Of a stretch of 52,264 nt of DNA, positions 17,100-24,668 are shown in pieces. Source of the DNA: Candidatus Abyssobacteria bacterium SURF_17 (GTDB lineage: Bacteria > Abyssobacteria > SURF-5). A program made the translations under genes and the position numbers. The notes under the pieces are model-generated. The model searched no databases. It was given only the letters and a program-made list of their open reading frames with translations, and had not been told where the DNA came from. Each line of letters begins with the position of its first letter. Position 1 is the stretch's first letter. The DNA lies in NCBI GenBank assembly GCA_003598055.1, contig QZKI01000077.1:1-52264 (forward strand). The letters run 5' to 3'.

Positions 17100-17879
17100 T
17101 CAGAGTTGTTCTATCACCAGATACACGTTTGCGACCATGACGTCGAATGCGTGCGAGAGATACGGATGGAAAAACGCCATCGAAAGCCCAACCACAATCA
17201 TCCCGAGCGCTATCCGTATCGGGAAGCCCACGATCAGGAGATTTATCTGCGGAACGGTCTTCGCGATGATGCCGAGCGACACGTTGTACAGCATCAGCAC
17301 GGCAATTGCGGGCGCGGCAATCCGCATCGCGATAACGAAGAGGTCGCCGAATGCCTTGGCAACGCTCCCGATCACGAGGCTGGAAAAGCCGGCGGTCATG
17401 AGCGGGACAGCCTCGAAACTGTCCACGAGTGCTCGGATGATCCAGTGGTGTGCGTCCATCGCGAGAAAAAGAAGCGTCGCAATCAGAAAGTGGAATAGGC
17501 CCATGACCGGAATCTGCACGTCCTGTGTCGGGTCTATCAGGTTCACAATGCTGAACCCCATCTGAAAATCGACTATCTGGCCCGCATACTGAATCGCAGC
17601 GAACAGAAACGTGAGAGATGCGCCCATCACCAGGCCGATAAGCAACTCGTTTGTCCCCAGCCACGCCAACGGCAGAATATCGAGCGGGACCATCCCCGCA
17701 GGGATGCTCACAAGCGGAAGTAGCACAAGCGATAAAACCATGGAGAGCAATACCTTTGCCTGCGTTGGCACCGCGCTCCCTCCGAACACCGGCGCCACAA
17801 AAAGCATTGCGCCCACCCGCATGAGTATCAGCATGAACGCCTCAAACCGAAGCAGCGTAAACGTCAGCGGGTTTTCCAT
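17100..17879 (-). CDS. fliR: Flagellar export gate protein FliR
   Basis: The 259-residue hydrophobic protein matches FliR, one of the FliP-FliQ-FliR gate proteins. It shows several membrane helices and the conserved stretch ELLIGLVMGASLTFLFAAIQ followed by AGQIVDFQMGFSIVNLIDP, a FliR hallmark. GAGGCAATAG precedes the ATG. It lies 49 bases after fliQ and eight bases before flhB, in the classic fliQ-fliR-flhB order. In some bacteria fliR and flhB are fused; here they are separate. Confidence 0.96.
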   Translation of the reverse strand: MENPLTFTLLRFEAFMLILMRVGAMLFVAPVFGGSAVPTQAKVLLSMVLSLVLLPLVSIPAGMVPLDILPLAWLGTNELLIGLVMGASLTFLFAAIQYAGQIVDFQMGFSIVNLIDPTQDVQIPVMGLFHFLIATLLFLAMDAHHWIIRALVDSFEAVPLMTAGFSSLVIGSVAKAFGDLFVIAMRIAAPAIAVLMLYNVSLGIIAKTVPQINLLIVGFPIRIALGMIVVGLSMAFFHPYLSHAFDVMVANVYLVIEQL

Positions 17880-17928
17880 CTATTGCCTCAAGCCTTCATG
17901 CCGCCGAGTACGTGCACCTCTTTGCTGC

Positions 17929-18198
17929 TCATTTGGCCAGTATCGGAATTTGTATGAAAAGATTAGTCGTATACCCAAGGAAAACCTGTAGCATCCACGG
18001 AAGAAAGATGATTGTCGCTATGAACACCGCGAGTATCTTCGGAATGAACGTGAGCGTGAATTCCTGTATCTGCGTCACCGCCTGAAAAATGCTGATGATC
18101 AGGCCGACTGCCAGTCCCGCGAGCAGCGGAGGCGCCGAGATGAGCAGCGTAATCATCAATGCCTCTCGTCCAATGTCAACTACACCTTGTGGAGTCAT
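17929..18198 (-). CDS. fliQ: Flagellar export gate protein FliQ
   Basis: The 89-residue protein has the two membrane helices and family signature of FliQ: GREALMITLLISAPPLLAGL, then GLIISIFQAVTQIQEFTLTFIPKI and the second helix ending in PWMLQVF. Four FliQ copies join FliP and FliR in the export gate. It is the first gene of this flagellar transcription unit: a good promoter lies about 90 bases upstream and the next gene on that side points the other way. fliP, normally directly upstream, is not present. Confidence 0.96.
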   Translation of the reverse strand: MTPQGVVDIGREALMITLLISAPPLLAGLAVGLIISIFQAVTQIQEFTLTFIPKILAVFIATIIFLPWMLQVFLGYTTNLFIQIPILAK

Positions 18199-18286
18199 CA
18201 GTTATCACCACCATATCTTTACCGACACTTCACCCTCTGCGAATCGCCACAAGAGACACCAAACCCATTATCAATACAGTTGTTAA

Positions 18287-18316
18287 AGTATACCACTCCC
18301 CTGAGAGGCTTGTCAA
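18287..18316 (-). promoter_or_regulatory. Sigma70-type promoter of the fliQ-led flagellar operon
   Basis: Read on the minus strand, a perfect TTGACA (18316-18311) and TATACT (18292-18287) are 18 bases apart. Transcription would start near 18280, leaving a leader of about 80 bases before the fliQ ATG. No sigma-54 or sigma-28 signature is evident. Confidence 0.65.
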
Positions 18317-18460
18317 GAAAATTGGCCAAAAACCATACAAAATATTGTGTATTTTCCTGCGAACATGGTGATTCCTTCTATATATTGGGCCGGGCGAGTG
18401 TCCCCTTCCCTCCAGGCTATCTGCCGCATTGCCATCCCGAACGCCGACCACGATCCTCAG

Positions 18461-18490
18461 TTGATTTGCCGGAAGAATGCCGCATATAAT
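18461..18490 (+). promoter_or_regulatory. Probable promoter of the GNAT gene
   Basis: TTGATT (18461-18466) and TATAAT (18485-18490) are 18 bases apart. The predicted start near 18497 falls just before the ribosome-binding site AAGGAAGGGAG of the gene at 18512. It is divergent from the flagellar promoter. Confidence 0.5.
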
Positions 18491-18511
18491 TCTCGCACCA
18501 AGGAAGGGAGT

Positions 18512-18991
18512 ATGGATCCGATGAAAAACCAGCTAATCGTCAAGATACGTGAAGCCACAAGACGCGATGTCCCACGACTCGTCGAACTGATGAAGGGCCT
18601 CACGCTCACAATGAGCAAGGCCGAGTCAGACGGAGCATCAACCATTGCTGAATACGAGAAAGTGTTCGAGCACATCGAGCGCGACCCGAACCGAAAACTG
18701 TTCGTGGCCGAAGTCGAGCGCGAGATTGTCGGCGCGGCCGACCTTCTCATCGCGCCTAACCTCTCACACCGAGGCCTGCCATGGGCCATCATGGAAAACG
18801 TAATCGTAGATGAGCGAATGCGCCGAAAGGGAATCGCGCGCGAGCTGGTGAGGCACCTCATGAATGTCGCCAAAGAGAGCGGCTGCTACAAAATCGGCCT
18901 TTCGAGCGACAAGCGCCGCGCCGCCGCCCACCGCCTCTATCAATCCCTCGGCTTCGACCAATACGGTCTCAGCTTCAGGATATATTTCTAA
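18512..18991 (+). CDS. GNAT-family N-acetyltransferase
   Basis: The 159-residue protein has the GNAT fold pattern. IREATRRDVPRLVELMKGL forms the first strand and helix. The acetyl-CoA motif A reads MENVIVDERMRRKGIARELV, with the (R/Q)-x-x-G-x-(G/A) signature as RRKGIA at about residues 108-113. Motif B is near SSDKRRAAAHRLYQSLGF. The substrate is unknown; such stand-alone enzymes acetylate small amines or protein N-termini. The ATG at 18512 follows AAGGAAGGGAG. The frame extends upstream, but that part lies in front of the promoter. Confidence 0.9.
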   Translation: MDPMKNQLIVKIREATRRDVPRLVELMKGLTLTMSKAESDGASTIAEYEKVFEHIERDPNRKLFVAEVEREIVGAADLLIAPNLSHRGLPWAIMENVIVDERMRRKGIARELVRHLMNVAKESGCYKIGLSSDKRRAAAHRLYQSLGFDQYGLSFRIYF

Positions 18992-19072
18992 TCACGCCAA
19001 TACACAAAGATGAGATAGGATTCAACGATGTCATCTGTTGAGGCTTCGGAAAACGGAAGTGCTTCTACATAG

Positions 19073-19100
19073 GGTAGGGGCGAACCTCGTGTTCGCCCGA
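19073..19100. repeat. Family B palindrome
   Basis: GTAGGGGCGAAC followed by CTCGT and GTTCGCCC forms a near-palindromic hairpin of the same type as those near 11.65, 40.57 and 51.45 kb. Confidence 0.65.
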
Positions 19101-19183
19101 TTTAGGAGAAAAAGCAATTATAGTGGTGCGATTCATTGCCCCCGCATCGGCTTGCGTCCGCAGGGTCCTCGCTCGGCGCGGTC

Positions 19184-19441
19184 TTAGACCGTATATTCTT
19201 TCCACTCGGCATCGTGCAGGGTGACTTCTCCCATGCCGTCCACGATGTCGGGCCGGCCGAAAAAGAAGAGCTTGCCCTTGGAGTTTCGCGCCACGAACAC
19301 GATGGGCATGTTCGGGAAAACGGATTGGAGAGGTTTTAATGCGTCTCGCGCCCGGCCGGGCACGTCGAGCACGTCTTTATCCACTTGCACGAGCACAACA
19401 GTAAGCTCGCCTTTCTGAACCAAAGCAGCCGAGTATTTCAA
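19184..19441 (-). CDS. Small conserved-looking protein with a TTG start (hypothetical)
   Basis: I do not recognise a family for this 85-residue protein. It alternates short hydrophobic strands and a helix: GELTVVLVQVDKDVLDV, ALKPLQSVFPNMPIVFVAR and KLFFFGRPDIVDGM. This suggests a small cytoplasmic alpha/beta fold with no signal or membrane segment. The start appears to be TTG at 19441: a perfect AGGAGG lies six bases upstream (AGGAGGCATTAA-TTG), and there is no nearby ATG. The strong ribosome-binding site is the main evidence that the gene is real. It stands alone upstream of a repeat-filled gap. Confidence 0.7.
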   Translation of the reverse strand: MKYSAALVQKGELTVVLVQVDKDVLDVPGRARDALKPLQSVFPNMPIVFVARNSKGKLFFFGRPDIVDGMGEVTLHDAEWKEYTV

Positions 19442-19492
19442 TTAATGCCTCCTATCGAGAATGATACCGACCGGACTGACGGTACAAGTTCC

Positions 19493-19718
19493 TAACCACG
19501 AAGGCACAAAGAAAGCGTATCGCGATTCAAGATGCAAACAGAGATTGCTTCGCTCGAGCCTGCGGCCCTTCGCTCGCAATGACGGCGTGGATGTTTCTTC
19601 CACACATAACCCCGCCGCAAGCGGGGTCGAATGCTCGCAATGACAATATTGAATTGACATTGCGCAGCGCTGCGTTCGCGGCTTCTTCCCCTTGTGACTT
19701 CGCGCCTTTGTGGTTAAG
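19493..19718. repeat. Family D inverted repeat enclosing a family A copy
   Basis: TAACCACGAAGGCACAAAG (from 19493) is matched in inverse by the GCGCCTTTGTGGTTA stretch ending near 19718. A second pair of the same family lies at 27824-27900. A copy of repeat family A is nested inside. The gap between the small protein gene and recA (19442-19742) is thus almost entirely repeat sequence. Confidence 0.7.
19539..19643. repeat. Family A dispersed repeat, copy 2 (one 15-bp unit)
   Basis: Present in inverse orientation: CAGAGATTGCTTCGC at 19539, one 15-bp unit at 19554-19568, then TTCGCTCGCAATGAC to 19583. A second half-arm, GCTCGCAATGAC, ends near 19642. Confidence 0.8.
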
Positions 19719-19742
19719 GAAACCCTGATTCTTTTCAGATGC

Positions 19743-20780
19743 TCATGCCTTCTTCGGCTCGGTTTCGGATTTATCAGGAATCATCCCGAGCCGCTTCATC
19801 GTTTCCTCTTGAATCGCCTTGAAGATGGAAGGGTTCTCCTTCAAGAACTTGCGGGCGGCGTCACGGCCCTGGCCGATATGCTCGTTATTATACGAGAGCC
19901 ACGAACCGCTCCTGCCGACCACTTTCTGCTCCACCGCGACATCGATCAGGCTCCCCTCCTTCGATATGCCCTCGTCGAACAGGATATCGAACTCGGCGTC
20001 TTTGAACGGCGGCGCCACCTTGTTCTTGACCACCTTCACTCTTGTGCGCGCGCCGATGGTGACCTGTCCTTCCTTTATCGTGCCGAGGCGGCGCACGTCG
20101 AGCCGGATCGACGAGTAGAACTTGAGCGCGCGCCCGCCCGGCGTCGTCTCGGGATTGCCGAACATGACGCCGATCTTCTCGCGTATCTGATTGATGAAGA
20201 TGACCGTCGTCTTCGATTTGTTGATGGAGGCGGTGAGCTTGCGCATCGCCTGCGACATGAGCCGCGCTTGCAAACCCATCTGCTGGTCGCCCATCTCGCC
20301 CTCGATTTCGGCGCGCGGCACGAGCGCGGCCACGGAGTCCACCACGACCACATCCACCGCGCTGCTGCGAACAAGCATGTCGGTTATCTCGAGGGCCTGT
20401 TCGCCGCTGTCGGGCTGCGAGATGAACAGGTCGTCTATGTTCACGCCAATTTTCTTCGAGTAATCGGGGTCGAGCGCGTGCTCGGCGTCGATGAACGCCG
20501 CCACACCACGGTGCTTTTGCGTCTGCGCGACCATGTGAAGCGCCAGTGTCGTCTTGCCCGAAGACTCCGGCCCGAATATCTCTATCACCCTGCCGCGTGG
20601 AATGCCGCCGACGCCGAGCGCGTAGTCGAGCGCTACGATATCCGTGGGGATGGCCGGGATGCGTGACGCCTTGGCGGCATCGCCCAGCTTCATGATAGCG
20701 CCTTTACCGAATTGCTTCTCAATCTGCGCGATAGTGAACCCGAGAGCTTTTTCCTTGCTGTCGCTTTCCTTGGCGGTCAT
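19743..20780 (-). CDS. recA: Recombinase A (RecA)
   Basis: RecA forms filaments on single-stranded DNA, drives strand exchange and triggers LexA cleavage. The 345-residue protein has Walker [10 protein letters not shown] from residue 70, Walker [13 protein letters not shown], loop L1 ([21 protein letters not shown], written here only to mark it) and [21 protein letters not shown] in loop L2. The C-terminal domain is complete. AGAGGGGATAAACT precedes the ATG. thpR lies upstream on the same strand after 243 bases, a common neighbourhood. I found no obvious SOS box in the upstream region, which contains an inverted repeat. Confidence 0.98.
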   Translation of the reverse strand: MTAKESDSKEKALGFTIAQIEKQFGKGAIMKLGDAAKASRIPAIPTDIVALDYALGVGGIPRGRVIEIFGPESSGKTTLALHMVAQTQKHRGVAAFIDAEHALDPDYSKKIGVNIDDLFISQPDSGEQALEITDMLVRSSAVDVVVVDSVAALVPRAEIEGEMGDQQMGLQARLMSQAMRKLTASINKSKTTVIFINQIREKIGVMFGNPETTPGGRALKFYSSIRLDVRRLGTIKEGQVTIGARTRVKVVKNKVAPPFKDAEFDILFDEGISKEGSLIDVAVEQKVVGRSGSWLSYNNEHIGQGRDAARKFLKENPSIFKAIQEETMKRLGMIPDKSETEPKKA

Positions 20781-20904
20781 AGTTTATCCCCTCTTTGCAT
20801 GGCGCGATTGCGCCGGGACCGATACCTGCAAACGCCTGATGGATTCACATCATCTTATCCGAACGGACTGAGTGTTTGCAAGCGGTTTCCTGCATCAAGA
20901 AAGA

Positions 20905-21008
20905 TTCTGGTTTCTCGTTTCTGGTCTCTGGTTAGGAGCACAAGTGCGGAATGATACGTTGCGAGTCTCCGGCTTGAACCGGAAACTGAAAACCAGAAAC
21001 CAGAAACG
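20905..21008. repeat. Inverted repeat between thpR and recA
   Basis: The left part (20905-20933) has TTCTGGTTTC and GTTTCTGGTCTCTGG. The right part (20977-21008) has GGAAACTGAAAACCAG and AAACCAGAAACG in inverse. The match is imperfect but extensive and could form a long hairpin. Its effect on recA expression is unknown. Confidence 0.6.
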
Positions 21009-21023
21009 TCTCTGTACCCGCTT

Positions 21024-21590
21024 CTATTCCAACGGGATTGCTTCAAGCTCGGTGTAGATGGGGCCGGCGGGCCTGAGCTGACTCTTCATGATGGAAATCT
21101 TCTCAACACACATCGGGCCGATGAAAATGCCCCTTTCCGCCTCGATGAGTTGGCAGAGCCGTGACAGTCCCTGCTGTCCTTTCACGCGGCCGATGGTGAG
21201 GTGTGCTTTGAACTCCCTGTCCTCACGCGGGAATCCGACGCGCTCGAGCTCTGCCTCCACCTTGTGCTGAAGCTCCTTGAGCTCATCGGCTCCTTTCTGA
21301 ATTCCGAGCCACACCACCCGCGGCCGCTTCATGGTGGGGAAACAGCCGACAGCCCGCACCTCGATATCCACCGGCTTCGAGCCCTGCACAGCGCGCTTGC
21401 ACGCAGCCGACACATCGGGCAAACGCGACTCCTCGACGTTGCCGAGGAATTTCAGCGTCAGGTGAGCGTTCTCCGGAGTCACCCACTTCACGCTTGCTTT
21501 CGAGGAAGCGAACTTCTCGAGCACTTCCGCAAGCTTCTCGTGAAGCGAGCTGCCGAGGTTAACCGCGATGAACGTACGGACATTGGCCAT
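21024..21590 (-). CDS. thpR: RNA 2',3'-cyclic phosphodiesterase (ThpR/LigT)
   Basis: This 188-residue protein belongs to the 2H phosphoesterase family. The two catalytic His-x-Thr motifs are present: HLTL at 43-46 (NAHLTLKFLGNVEE) and HLTI at 130-133 (FKAHLTIGRVK). The enzyme opens 2',3'-cyclic phosphates on RNA ends. The ATG at 21590 is nine bases after AAGGAGG and starts the family-typical MANVRTFIAVNL; the ATG at 21596 overlaps the stop of the acyl-CoA ligase but stands too close to the AAGGAGG. The upstream gene nearly touches it, so the two are probably cotranscribed. Confidence 0.94.
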   Translation of the reverse strand: MANVRTFIAVNLGSSLHEKLAEVLEKFASSKASVKWVTPENAHLTLKFLGNVEESRLPDVSAACKRAVQGSKPVDIEVRAVGCFPTMKRPRVVWLGIQKGADELKELQHKVEAELERVGFPREDREFKAHLTIGRVKGQQGLSRLCQLIEAERGIFIGPMCVEKISIMKSQLRPAGPIYTELEAIPLE

Positions 21591-21595
21591 GCGCA

Positions 21596-23140
21596 TCAAC
21601 CTCCTTGTGCTGTAGTGCCACGGTTTGAACTCCAAAGCTCGCGGAGTCTGATGCGTTGGATCTTGCCTGAGGGTCCCTTTGGAAGATCATCCAAAAACTT
21701 TATCAACTTCGGGGTCTTGAACGAGCCGAGTAATTCACGACAGTGGCTCCTCAGCTCTTCTTCCGTCGCCGTGCATCCCGGCTTGAGAACCACGCAACAC
21801 ATGATCTCCTCGCCGTAGCGCTCATCCGGAATACCGACCGCAGCGGAATCCAGAACCGCCGGATGCTGGTAGAGCACCTCGTCTATTTCCTTCGGGGATA
21901 TGTTCTCGCCGCCCTTGATGATGAGCTCCTTGATTCGCCCCGTCACGAAGACGAATCCATCCTCGTCCATATATCCCAAGTCGCCGGTGTGGAGCCAGCC
22001 GTCAGGTCCAAGCGCCTTGGCAGTCAAAACGGGATCCTTATAATAGCATTTCATGACGTTATCGCCGCGGACCACAATCTCGCCTTGCTTCCCGCGAGGC
22101 ACTTCCTTGCCATTCTTATCCACAATCGCGGCCTCATTGCCAACTGGTCTTCCGGGCGAGCCGTATTTCCTCTTCGATGCCTCCAGCGGATTCGAGAACA
22201 CGGGAGCCGCTGTCTCGGTCAAGCCCATCGTTTCAATGATCGGGACCTTGAACTTTTCTTCAAATGCCTTGTGGAGGGCGGCGGGCAAGGCTGAAGAAGC
22301 AGAGCGACCGAACCGAAGCTTGCTCAAGTCAAGATTCTTTCCTTCGATGTCCGTTGCGCTCTGGATATACGAGATGATTGTCGGCACAACGCTGAACCAC
22401 GTGCAGCCGTAATCGGAGATCAATTCCCAAAACGTCGAGACCCTGAAACGGTGCGGCATCACCACGCTTCCGCCGCTCACGAGCGGCGCAACCGCCGTCA
22501 CTACTGCGCCGTTTATGTGGTAGAGCGGCAGCGAGCAAAGCGCTCTATCTTCGGGCGTGAGTTCGTGGGCAAGGACCGTATACTGCCCGCCGGCAACAAT
22601 GTTCTTGTGCGACAAGAGCGCGCCCTTCGGCAGGCCGGTGGTTCCGGAGGTGTAAAGCAAAAGCGCATCGTCCTCTTCTTCAATTTCAGGCAACTCAGCG
22701 TCGGTAATACCTTCGCATGACGGGAAGAGTGTCCGTGCATCGCTATCAATCTGAATCAGCTTGATATGGCGTTGTAGTTTCTTGGCCGCGACCTCTAACT
22801 TTTCTCGTTGGTCCGCAGTGAAGAACACAAGTCTTGTGTCAGAATGGTCCAGCACATACGCGAGATGAGAGGGTTGCGCCAGGAGATTGAGCGGCGCAGC
22901 CACGAACCCGGAATACATGGTCCCGAGCAATATCTCGGCTGTCTGGTATCCATTGCCCATCATGAATGAGACCTTATCGCCTTTTCTCAAGCCAAGGTTC
23001 AGCAGGTTCTTCCCGAGTGTCACTGAATCGGCCTTCAATTGACGATAGGTGAGGGTCAGGTTGGGTTCGGGAGCAATCAGGAAAACATGTTCAGGCGAAG
23101 TTTCGGCTCTGGTGTCGATGAGGTGTCTAATGGTTCGCAT
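21596..23140 (-). CDS. AMP-dependent acyl-CoA synthetase/ligase
   Basis: The 514-residue protein is an ANL-superfamily acyl-CoA synthetase that activates a carboxylic acid to acyl-AMP and then acyl-CoA. Motif A5-type P-loop YTSGTTGLPKG starts at about residue 163. The core motifs TMGLTE, GWLHTGDLGYMDEDG and GRIKELIIKGGENISP follow, and the catalytic lysine lies in LPKGPSGKIQR near the end. The resemblance is to medium- or long-chain acyl, 4-coumarate-like or succinylbenzoate ligases; the substrate is not certain. It lies downstream of korABC, separated by a 165-base repeat, and just upstream of thpR. The Kor neighbourhood fits metabolism of organic acids through acyl-CoA. Confidence 0.93.
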   Translation of the reverse strand: MRTIRHLIDTRAETSPEHVFLIAPEPNLTLTYRQLKADSVTLGKNLLNLGLRKGDKVSFMMGNGYQTAEILLGTMYSGFVAAPLNLLAQPSHLAYVLDHSDTRLVFFTADQREKLEVAAKKLQRHIKLIQIDSDARTLFPSCEGITDAELPEIEEEDDALLLYTSGTTGLPKGALLSHKNIVAGGQYTVLAHELTPEDRALCSLPLYHINGAVVTAVAPLVSGGSVVMPHRFRVSTFWELISDYGCTWFSVVPTIISYIQSATDIEGKNLDLSKLRFGRSASSALPAALHKAFEEKFKVPIIETMGLTETAAPVFSNPLEASKRKYGSPGRPVGNEAAIVDKNGKEVPRGKQGEIVVRGDNVMKCYYKDPVLTAKALGPDGWLHTGDLGYMDEDGFVFVTGRIKELIIKGGENISPKEIDEVLYQHPAVLDSAAVGIPDERYGEEIMCCVVLKPGCTATEEELRSHCRELLGSFKTPKLIKFLDDLPKGPSGKIQRIRLRELWSSNRGTTAQGG

Positions 23141-23183
23141 TTAATCCGAAAAATGCCAGGGAGACGCAAGCGAAAATGTCTGG

Positions 23184-23251
23184 AGGTGCGAATTTATTCG
23201 CATGGTTTTCCGGTCTATTTTCGCCATGCACGTGCGAATAAATTCGCACCT
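23184..23251. repeat. Family C inverted repeat (copy 1)
   Basis: AGGTGCGAATTTATTCGCA (23184-23202) and TGCGAATAAATTCGCACCT (23233-23251) are perfect inverse copies with a 30-base loop. Each arm is itself partly palindromic. A second copy lies at 30618-30689. Just downstream, 23273-23300 resembles part of the family B cluster near 11.73 kb (CAATCG, GGGACA, CGTCCC). Confidence 0.8.
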
Positions 23252-23305
23252 ACGGCTGCTCATCCACAGTTTCTCAATCGCGGGACAGATTCTCCGTCCC
23301 TGGCC

Positions 23306-23836
23306 TCACACATACTTATATCCCATCTCGAATGCTTCGCGGTTCTGCTCGTGAAATTTCGGCATGACTTCCAGGATGCTTTGGAGGACAAGGTCTCTGT
23401 CCAGCATGTCCATAAGCCTGGCCACAAACCCGAGAACGAGGCTGTTGGCGAACAGCGGGCTGTCAAAGTTCTCCGTGGATAGCTCTTTTGCTGGGATTGC
23501 CTTGTGCGAGCACCGCAAGCTTTTATCGACCTGTTCCACAAAGGCCGGGTCATAAATGATTATTCCGTGCTCCGGCACCGTGTCCTTGAATTTCTGATAG
23601 GCCGCGAGCGAGAGCGCGATGAAGTAATCGGGAGACTCGCAGATCGGACTGTCAATGATTTCCCTCGATAGGACCACCTGACTTCGCACATATCCGCCGC
23701 GCATCTCCGTGCCGTGGCTCTTGAGCATGGACACATGAAGACCTTGCTTGACGCCGGCTTCCCCGATTATCTGGCCCAGCCGGACGACGCCCTGACCTCC
23801 GAATCCGCTGGCGAGAATTTCAATCCGTTCCTTCAC
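23306..23836 (-). CDS. korC: 2-oxoacid:ferredoxin oxidoreductase, gamma subunit
   Basis: This 176-residue protein is the gamma subunit of a multi-subunit 2-oxoacid:ferredoxin oxidoreductase, which decarboxylates a 2-oxoacid to acyl-CoA with reduction of ferredoxin. It starts with the typical ILASGFGGQGVVRLGQII and continues with the HGTEMRGGYVRSQVVLS stretch of the KorC/VorC type. The start is GTG at 23836, eight bases after GGGAGG, overlapping the end of korB by 17 bases. The pattern fits 2-oxoglutarate or branched-chain substrates as well as others, so the symbol is provisional. Confidence 0.93.
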   Translation of the reverse strand: MKERIEILASGFGGQGVVRLGQIIGEAGVKQGLHVSMLKSHGTEMRGGYVRSQVVLSREIIDSPICESPDYFIALSLAAYQKFKDTVPEHGIIIYDPAFVEQVDKSLRCSHKAIPAKELSTENFDSPLFANSLVLGFVARLMDMLDRDLVLQSILEVMPKFHEQNREAFEMGYKYV

Positions 23837-24668
23837 GTTCGTGCCTCCCGTGAATTTCTGCCACTTTCTCGCGCATCAATTGGGAGAATTCAGGCCGAGA
23901 GTTGCTCGCGTCATGATAAACGCCGGTTCGCCACAGGGTATCTTCTTTTTCCTTGCCCAGCGGAGCTGAACGGTCTTTAATCCATTTGAAGATGGTGACG
24001 GGTTTTCTCGTGCCGAGTGCGGTGTTTGCGAAATTGGTGGTGCAAGGATACACGACGTGCACGAGCGAAAACCCGTTGTTCTGAAGCGCCTTCTTGAGCG
24101 TCCCGACAAGCACTGCCCCGTCCATGCTCACGTGGCGCGCGAGAAACGTGGCGCCTGCTTCCCGCAGAATCGCGAGTACGTCCCTGCCCGATTGGACCCA
24201 GTTCGGCTCGAACATGCCGTAGGGGCTGCTGTCGGTGACCACGCCTTCGGGGGTTGTCCAGCCGTATTGGCCGCCCGTTGATTGATAGCCCAGGTTATCG
24301 CACACCATGACAGTCATTTGCGTGTTGGTCCTGACCGCATGAAGCAAATGATTGAAGCCGATGCCGAATGCATCGCCGTCTCCGACGCTTAAAACGAGCT
24401 TCTTCTCCGGAGGCAGCGCAAGCCTGAGTCCGCGCGCGATGGCATACACGCGGCCATGCGTGCCGGCGAAGCTATCGCCTTTCCACGTCGCATACGTCTG
24501 TCTGCCCGCGCAGCCGATCGACGTGCCCCAGATGATGTCGTTGATGCCAAAACCGACTTCGTCAATCGCTTTCACCAGCGCCTTGTGACACTGGCCGAGG
24601 CCGCAGCCGGAGCACGCCGTGCTCGGTATCTTCCGCGAGCGCAGATATTTCGTGGACAAATAATCCAT
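23820..24668 (-). CDS. korB: 2-oxoacid:ferredoxin oxidoreductase, beta subunit (TPP-binding)
   Basis: The 282-residue beta subunit binds thiamine diphosphate. The motif begins with GDGDAFGIGF at residue 96 and reaches the metal-binding Asn in CDNLGYQSTGGQ. CSGCG at 19-23 plus further cysteines (GCAG, PCTTN) are probably ligands of a [4Fe-4S] cluster, as in related beta subunits. It begins directly after the korA stop and overlaps korC, so all three subunits are expected to be made together. Together with korA it forms the catalytic core. Substrate assignment to 2-oxoglutarate is an inference from family resemblance. Confidence 0.94.
   Translation of the reverse strand: MDYLSTKYLRSRKIPSTACSGCGLGQCHKALVKAIDEVGFGINDIIWGTSIGCAGRQTYATWKGDSFAGTHGRVYAIARGLRLALPPEKKLVLSVGDGDAFGIGFNHLLHAVRTNTQMTVMVCDNLGYQSTGGQYGWTTPEGVVTDSSPYGMFEPNWVQSGRDVLAILREAGATFLARHVSMDGAVLVGTLKKALQNNGFSLVHVVYPCTTNFANTALGTRKPVTIFKWIKDRSAPLGKEKEDTLWRTGVYHDASNSRPEFSQLMREKVAEIHGRHEREGTD

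Noticed and set aside
16132..17565. 477-codon open frame on the plus strand
   Set aside because: It lies wholly antisense to flhB and fliR, whose families are certain. His/Arg-rich composition and no domain mark it as a shadow of the GC-rich codons.
19710..20666. 318-codon open frame on the plus strand
   Set aside because: Antisense to recA and very rich in Arg, His and Leu, as expected for a shadow.
20781..21020. SOS box before recA
   Set aside because: I found no GAAC-N4-GTTC or CTGT-N8-ACAG palindrome; the visible structure is an inverted repeat of another kind.
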